Shown one piece after another: positions 60,293-64,000 of a stretch of 64,000 nt of DNA (the first letter of the stretch is position 1; the number at the start of each line of letters is the position of its first letter). The DNA lies in NCBI RefSeq assembly GCF_014648415.1, contig NZ_BMRB01000001.1:2041054-2105053 (forward strand). The letters run 5' to 3'. Made by a program: the position numbers and the translations under genes. Below the pieces are notes generated by a model. It was not told the origin of the DNA, did not search any database, and saw nothing but the letters and a program-made list of their open reading frames with translations. Origin of the DNA: Actinokineospora fastidiosa. GTDB taxonomy: Bacteria; Actinomycetota; Actinomycetes; Mycobacteriales; Pseudonocardiaceae.

Positions 60293-61605
60293 GCCCCGAC
60301 CTCGACGTCGCCGTCGTCGGCGCGGGCATCGCCGGGCTGACCGTCGCCCACCGGCTGCGCCGCGCGGGCCGCGAGGTGCGCGTCTTCGAGTCCGCCGAGC
60401 ACGTGGGCGGCCGGATGCGCACCCTGCGCCGCGACGGGTACACGGTGGACACCGGGGCGGAGATGATCGGCACGCACGGCTATCCGGCGACCTGGCGGCT
60501 GCTCGGCGAGCTGGGCATGTCCGATGTGGACGCGCCGCTGATCGGCGCGGGCCTCGCGATGTGGCGGGAGGGCCGGGCGCACCCCGACGTCGGCGACCCG
60601 AGGGGCCTGCGCACCGGGGCCGGGCTGTCGGTGGGCGCGCGGGTCGCGTTGGGCAGGCTGCTGACCGGGCTGCGGCTGCGCGGCAGGCGGTTCGACCCCG
60701 ACCACCCGGAGGCGACGCCGCTGCGCGCGCAGACCGTCGCGGACCTGCTCCGCCGCCACCCCCGCGACCTGCACGACTACCTGTTCGCCCCGATCGCGTC
60801 CGGGTTCTACGGCTGGGACACCACGCTGGCGTGCGCGGGCCCGCTGCTGGCGCACCTGAACGCCGTCGGGCCGACCAGCACGTTCCGCACCTACCGCGGC
60901 GGCATGGACACCCCCGCCCGCCTGCTGGCCGAACGGCTCGACGTGACGGTGGGGACGCCGGTGGAGTCGGTGGCCGCGCTGTCGGGCGGGGCCCGGCTGC
61001 GGGTCGGCGACGCCGACGTCACCGCCCGGCAGGTGGTGCTGGCGGTGCCCGCGCCGGTCGCCGCCGCGCTGGACCCGGCAGCGCCCGCCTACGTGCGCGC
61101 GGTCCCGTACCGGCCGATGGTGAAGGTCGCCTGCCTGCTCGACACCCCCGTCCTGCCGGTCGAGGGCACGTTCGGGCTGTTCGTGCCGCCGGTGGAGAAC
61201 CCGATGTTCGCCGGGCTGGTGGTCGACGAGCGCAGGCATCCCGACCGGGTGCCGCCCGGCCGCGGCCTGGTGACGCTGGTCGCCGGGCCGGGGGCGGCCG
61301 CCGAGCTGGCCGCCGGGCCGCCGGAGCGGGCGGTCGAGGTGCTGACCGCGGAGGCCGACCGGTACCTGCCCGGGCTGCGCTGCCGGGACACGGTCGTCTC
61401 GCAGTTCCGGCACGGGCTGCCGATGCCGACCCCGGCCGCGCTGGCCGCGCGCCCGGACTTCGTGCGGCGGCCGCCGTCCCCGGTGGAGTACGCGGGCGAC
61501 TGGTACGCGCTGCGCCCGTCCAGCGAGGGCGCGGTCCGCTCCGCGGAGCTGGTGGCCGCGCGCGTGCTGGACCGCAGGCCGACCCTGGTGGTGAGCGGTG
61601 GCTGA
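60289..61605 (+). CDS. FAD-dependent oxidoreductase (protoporphyrinogen oxidase/phytoene desaturase-like)
   Basis: A 438-residue flavoprotein. The N-terminal FAD loop is VAVVGAGIAGLTVAHRLR, followed by VFESAEHVGGRMRTLRRDGY and VDTGAEMIG, the standard GGRxxT signature of the amine-oxidase superfamily. The middle has YGWDTTLACAGPLLAHLNAV and FRTYRGGMDTPARLLAERL; the C-terminal FAD motif is YAGDWYALRPSSEGAVRSAE. It may desaturate or saturate a prenyl chain placed by the adjacent UbiA enzyme, as geranylgeranyl reductase or desaturase relatives do. GTG start overlapping the UbiA stop. Confidence 0.92.
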   Translation: MSPDLDVAVVGAGIAGLTVAHRLRRAGREVRVFESAEHVGGRMRTLRRDGYTVDTGAEMIGTHGYPATWRLLGELGMSDVDAPLIGAGLAMWREGRAHPDVGDPRGLRTGAGLSVGARVALGRLLTGLRLRGRRFDPDHPEATPLRAQTVADLLRRHPRDLHDYLFAPIASGFYGWDTTLACAGPLLAHLNAVGPTSTFRTYRGGMDTPARLLAERLDVTVGTPVESVAALSGGARLRVGDADVTARQVVLAVPAPVAAALDPAAPAYVRAVPYRPMVKVACLLDTPVLPVEGTFGLFVPPVENPMFAGLVVDERRHPDRVPPGRGLVTLVAGPGAAAELAAGPPERAVEVLTAEADRYLPGLRCRDTVVSQFRHGLPMPTPAALAARPDFVRRPPSPVEYAGDWYALRPSSEGAVRSAELVAARVLDRRPTLVVSGG

Positions 61606-62350
61606 GACCGCGTACTGCTTCGACACCGGGTTCGACCGCGAGGCCGAGCGCCTGGCGCTGGGCGAGGCGCTGTGGGACCCGGGCACGGTCGCCCGGCTGG
61701 CGCCGCTGGTCGGACCGGGCGCCCGCTGCCTTGAGGTGGGCGCCGGGCACGGGTCGGTGGCCCGCTGGATGGTCGCGCGCGGCGCCGAGGTCACCGCCGT
61801 CGACCGCGATGTGTCGCATTTGGACGTGCCCGGCGGTCGGGTCGTGGCGGCGGACATCCGCGACGGGCTGCCCGGCGGCGGGTACGACGTGGTGCACGCG
61901 CGGCTGCTGGTGCAGCACCTGGCGAACCGGCTGGACGCGGTGCGGCGGATGGCGGACGCCCTGCGGCCCGGCGGCCACCTCGTGCTGGAGGACACCGACA
62001 CGGCCGCGCTGTTCAGCCATGCCGACGGCCCGTTCCACGACGAGGTCAAGCGGGCCGCGTACGCGGTGATGCGGGCGTCGGGGTACCACCCGAGGTGCGG
62101 GCTGCTCGACGTCGAGCTGGCCGAGGCGGCCGGGCTGGCCGACGTGCGCGCCGACGCCCGCGCCGAGGTCGTCCGGGGCGGCTCGGCGGGTGGGCGGTGG
62201 TTCGCGCTGTGGCTGGAGCACCTGCGCCCCCGGCTGACCGGGGTGGAGCCCGGCGACGTCGACCGCGCGGTGGCCGACCTGCTCGACCCGCGGCACACGT
62301 GGCTGTCGCAGGTGATGGTGACCGTCATCGGGCGGAAGGTGGAGCCGTGA
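61598..62350 (+). CDS. Class I SAM-dependent methyltransferase
   Basis: A 250-residue methyltransferase. Motif I CLEVGAGHGSVARWMVARGA; acidic strand-2 end in VTAVDRDVSHLDV; motif post-I RVVAADIRDGLPGG; DVVHARLLVQHLANRLDAVR; and LRPGGHLVLEDTDT. It methylates an O, N or C of the pathway intermediate; the sequence does not show which. The GTG at 61598 overlaps the preceding flavoenzyme by 8 bases, and its stop overlaps the ligase start (GTGA). The C-terminal HTWLSQVMVTVIGRK is typical of the UbiE/ubiG-like small-molecule branch. Confidence 0.93.
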   Translation: MAETAYCFDTGFDREAERLALGEALWDPGTVARLAPLVGPGARCLEVGAGHGSVARWMVARGAEVTAVDRDVSHLDVPGGRVVAADIRDGLPGGGYDVVHARLLVQHLANRLDAVRRMADALRPGGHLVLEDTDTAALFSHADGPFHDEVKRAAYAVMRASGYHPRCGLLDVELAEAAGLADVRADARAEVVRGGSAGGRWFALWLEHLRPRLTGVEPGDVDRAVADLLDPRHTWLSQVMVTVIGRKVEP

Positions 62351-63930
62351 AGCCGTCGGACCTGGGCACGCTGTTCGAGGACCTGGTCGACCGGGGGGTG
62401 CGCACGGTCGCCGAGCTGGACCGGCCGCTGGACATCGCGCCGGACTTCGGCACGACGTACACCATGGCGGACCTGGCGGGCCTGGTGCGCAACGCGGCGG
62501 GCTGGCTGCACGCCGCGGGCGTCGGGCCCGGCGACCGGGTGGCGGTGGTCAAGGAGAACCACTGGGACTACGTGCTGCTGGCCGCCGCGGCGGCCCGGCT
62601 GGGCGCGGTGCCCGCGCTGCTGTCGGACCACCTGCCGCCGCAGACGCTGCAGGTGCTGCTCAAGCGGCTGGACCCGGCGCTGCTGGTGACCTCGACCGGC
62701 GTGCTGGACAACGCGCGCGACGACGAGACCGACCTGATGGGGTTCGGCAGGCGGACGCTGGTGCTGGACGGGCGCTACCCGGGCGCGATCGACCTGGCCG
62801 CGCTGCGCGGGACCCGTCCGCCGGGTTTCGTCCGCCGGGCCCCGGACGCGCCGCTGATCATCAACCACACGTCGGGGACGACGGGCACGCCGAAGCTGGT
62901 GCTGCACACCGCGGAGACGCTGATCCACCAGCTGGCCGCGCGCGAGGCGCAGCGGGTGCCGGTGCTGTCGAGCCGGTCCTGCGACACGGTCGCCTCGGCG
63001 ATCGCGTACTGCCACGGGCGCGCGGTGCCGTGGACGATGAGCGTGCTGTGGCTGGCGCCGGAGAAGGTGGTGGTGATCGGGTCGGGGTCGCCGGAGGCGC
63101 TGTTCACCCACCGTCCGACCACTGTGGAGGCCCTGCCGTCGGTGTACGTGCGGTGGCAGGGGCTGACGCAGGTGCCGGGCAACCCGTTCGAGGACGTGCG
63201 GCTGTACGTGAGCACGTTCGACGCGATGCACCCGCCGACGGTCCGGGCGTTCCTGGGGGCGTCGCGGCGGCGTCATCCGCTGTGGGTCCAGGTGTGGGGG
63301 CAGACGGAGACGGGGCCGATGACGTTCCGGTTCCTGACCCGGCGCTCGGTGGCGTCGCGGGCCGACCGCCATCCGACGACGCGCAACCTGGGGCGTCCGG
63401 TGCCGGGGCGGACGCGGCTGAAGGTGGTGGACCCCCGGACGTTCCAGGAGGTGCCCGCCGGTCGCCCGGGCCTGGTGCTGGTGCGCACCTCGGCGCGGTG
63501 CGTGGACTACGTGGGCGAGTCGGAGCGCTACGCGGCCAAGCTCTCGGGCGGGTGGTGGAACTCCGGCGACGTGGGCGTGCGCACGCGGACGGGGTCGTAC
63601 CTGCTGCTGGACCGGGAGGTCGACGTGATCCCGGGGCAGAGCTGCGTGGAGCTGGAGGACGTGATCGAGGACCGGGTGCCGTCGGTGGTGGAGTGCGTGG
63701 TGCTGGGGACGCCGGGCCAGCTGCCGGTCCCGGTGGTGGTGACGACGACCGGCGCCCTGGACCCCGCCGAGTGGATAGCCGCGGTCCGCGACCTGCCCGC
63801 GCTGGCCGACCCGGTGGTCTTCACCTGGGACCGCGTGCCGCGGACGGGAACGGGCAAGGTGCGGCGGATGGAACTGCGCGCCCTGCTGCACCGGGGCCCG
63901 GCGACCTTCGGCACGGGCCACTGGACCTGA
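62347..63930 (+). CDS. Adenylate-forming ligase (AMP-binding acyl-CoA synthetase-like)
   Basis: A 527-residue ANL-superfamily enzyme that activates a carboxylate as an acyl-adenylate. A3 is NHTSGTTGTPK, A5 WGQTETGP, A7 WWNSGDVG, A8 LLLDREVDVIPGQ and the A10 lysine is in PRTGTGKVRRMEL, so both half-reaction motifs are intact. No carrier protein or condensation domain follows. It could make a CoA thioester or an amide with the amino sugar. GTG start overlaps the methyltransferase stop. Last gene of the plus-strand arm; its stop lies nine bases from the tRNA gene end. Confidence 0.94.
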   Translation: MKPSDLGTLFEDLVDRGVRTVAELDRPLDIAPDFGTTYTMADLAGLVRNAAGWLHAAGVGPGDRVAVVKENHWDYVLLAAAAARLGAVPALLSDHLPPQTLQVLLKRLDPALLVTSTGVLDNARDDETDLMGFGRRTLVLDGRYPGAIDLAALRGTRPPGFVRRAPDAPLIINHTSGTTGTPKLVLHTAETLIHQLAAREAQRVPVLSSRSCDTVASAIAYCHGRAVPWTMSVLWLAPEKVVVIGSGSPEALFTHRPTTVEALPSVYVRWQGLTQVPGNPFEDVRLYVSTFDAMHPPTVRAFLGASRRRHPLWVQVWGQTETGPMTFRFLTRRSVASRADRHPTTRNLGRPVPGRTRLKVVDPRTFQEVPAGRPGLVLVRTSARCVDYVGESERYAAKLSGGWWNSGDVGVRTRTGSYLLLDREVDVIPGQSCVELEDVIEDRVPSVVECVVLGTPGQLPVPVVVTTTGALDPAEWIAAVRDLPALADPVVFTWDRVPRTGTGKVRRMELRALLHRGPATFGTGHWT

Positions 63931-63938
63931 CCGGACGG

Positions 63939-64000
<62 letters not shown>

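Noticed and set aside
59812..63921. 1369-residue minus-strand ORF opposite the plus-strand biosynthetic arm
   Set aside because: Arg/Gln/His/Pro-rich antisense frame without motifs; the plus-strand genes carry all catalytic signatures.

Overview
The window is uniformly very GC-rich, packed with long ORFs using GC-ending codons, GTG/TTG starts and 4-nt stop/start overlaps. Together with an LAXTG-anchored protein, IniB/IniA/IniC-like proteins, a calerythrin-like EF-hand protein, DUF5302 and DUF1707 proteins and the GlgE-free TreX-TreY-TreZ trehalose route, this points to a filamentous actinomycete, most likely of the order Pseudonocardiales (Actinosynnema, Saccharothrix, Actinokineospora, Lentzea or similar). 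The genus is an inference. I see no prophage, IS element, rRNA or CRISPR array.

1-22 kb is ordinary chromosomal accessory content: a secreted PQQ-type sugar dehydrogenase cut by the left edge, a ferredoxin-less Ksh-type reductase, a transmembrane Ser/Thr kinase, a wax ester synthase/DGAT, two SRPBCC proteins, LysR, TetR and Lrp regulators, a secreted GH64 beta-1,3-glucanase with a palindromic operator, a PLP trans-sulfuration-type enzyme next to a CebR-like box, an LAXTG surface protein, an MBL hydrolase, a GNAT acetyltransferase and a histidine phosphatase. 22-28 kb is a tightly coupled treX-treY-treZ operon (minus strand), which makes trehalose from alpha-glucan, with a soluble Ser/Thr kinase gene upstream.

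29.1-31.6 kb holds the unit I find most novel: a 130-residue Gly/Asp/Ala-rich repeat peptide, a JmjC-type cupin oxygenase and a Suc/Fer-like [2Fe-2S] protein, translationally coupled in that order. This looks like a substrate, a hydroxylase and an electron-transfer partner. 33.7-42.8 kb is an iniBAC-like region: an IniB-type protein and two dynamin-like GTPases read leftward, and a repeat-bearing Hsp70-like ATPase coupled to a large LuxR-type (LAL) regulator reads rightward. The shared 269-bp promoter region carries TTAGGGG repeats. 42.8-50.1 kb contains a DUF1707 protein, a streptogrisin-like protease, an orphan antitoxin-like protein, Ogt, an erythromycin-esterase-family protein divergent from a double-MerR regulator, a nucleotide-sugar dehydrogenase preceded by an unreported 41-codon ORF, and a calerythrin-like EF-hand protein.

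50.2-63.9 kb is a divergent biosynthetic gene cluster of 13 genes. The minus-strand arm has two Gfo/Idh dehydrogenases, a TIM-barrel sugar isomerase, an M20 deacylase, an Ldh2-type reductase, a small unknown protein and an FAD monooxygenase. The plus-strand arm has two DegT-family aminotransferases, a UbiA prenyltransferase, a phytoene-desaturase/PPOX-like flavoenzyme, a methyltransferase and an adenylate-forming ligase. Almost every junction overlaps, so each arm should be one transcript. The likely theme is an aminated sugar or cyclitol joined to a prenylated or acylated part; the product is unknown. The cluster ends nine bases from the 3' end of a tRNA-Ser-like gene at the right edge.
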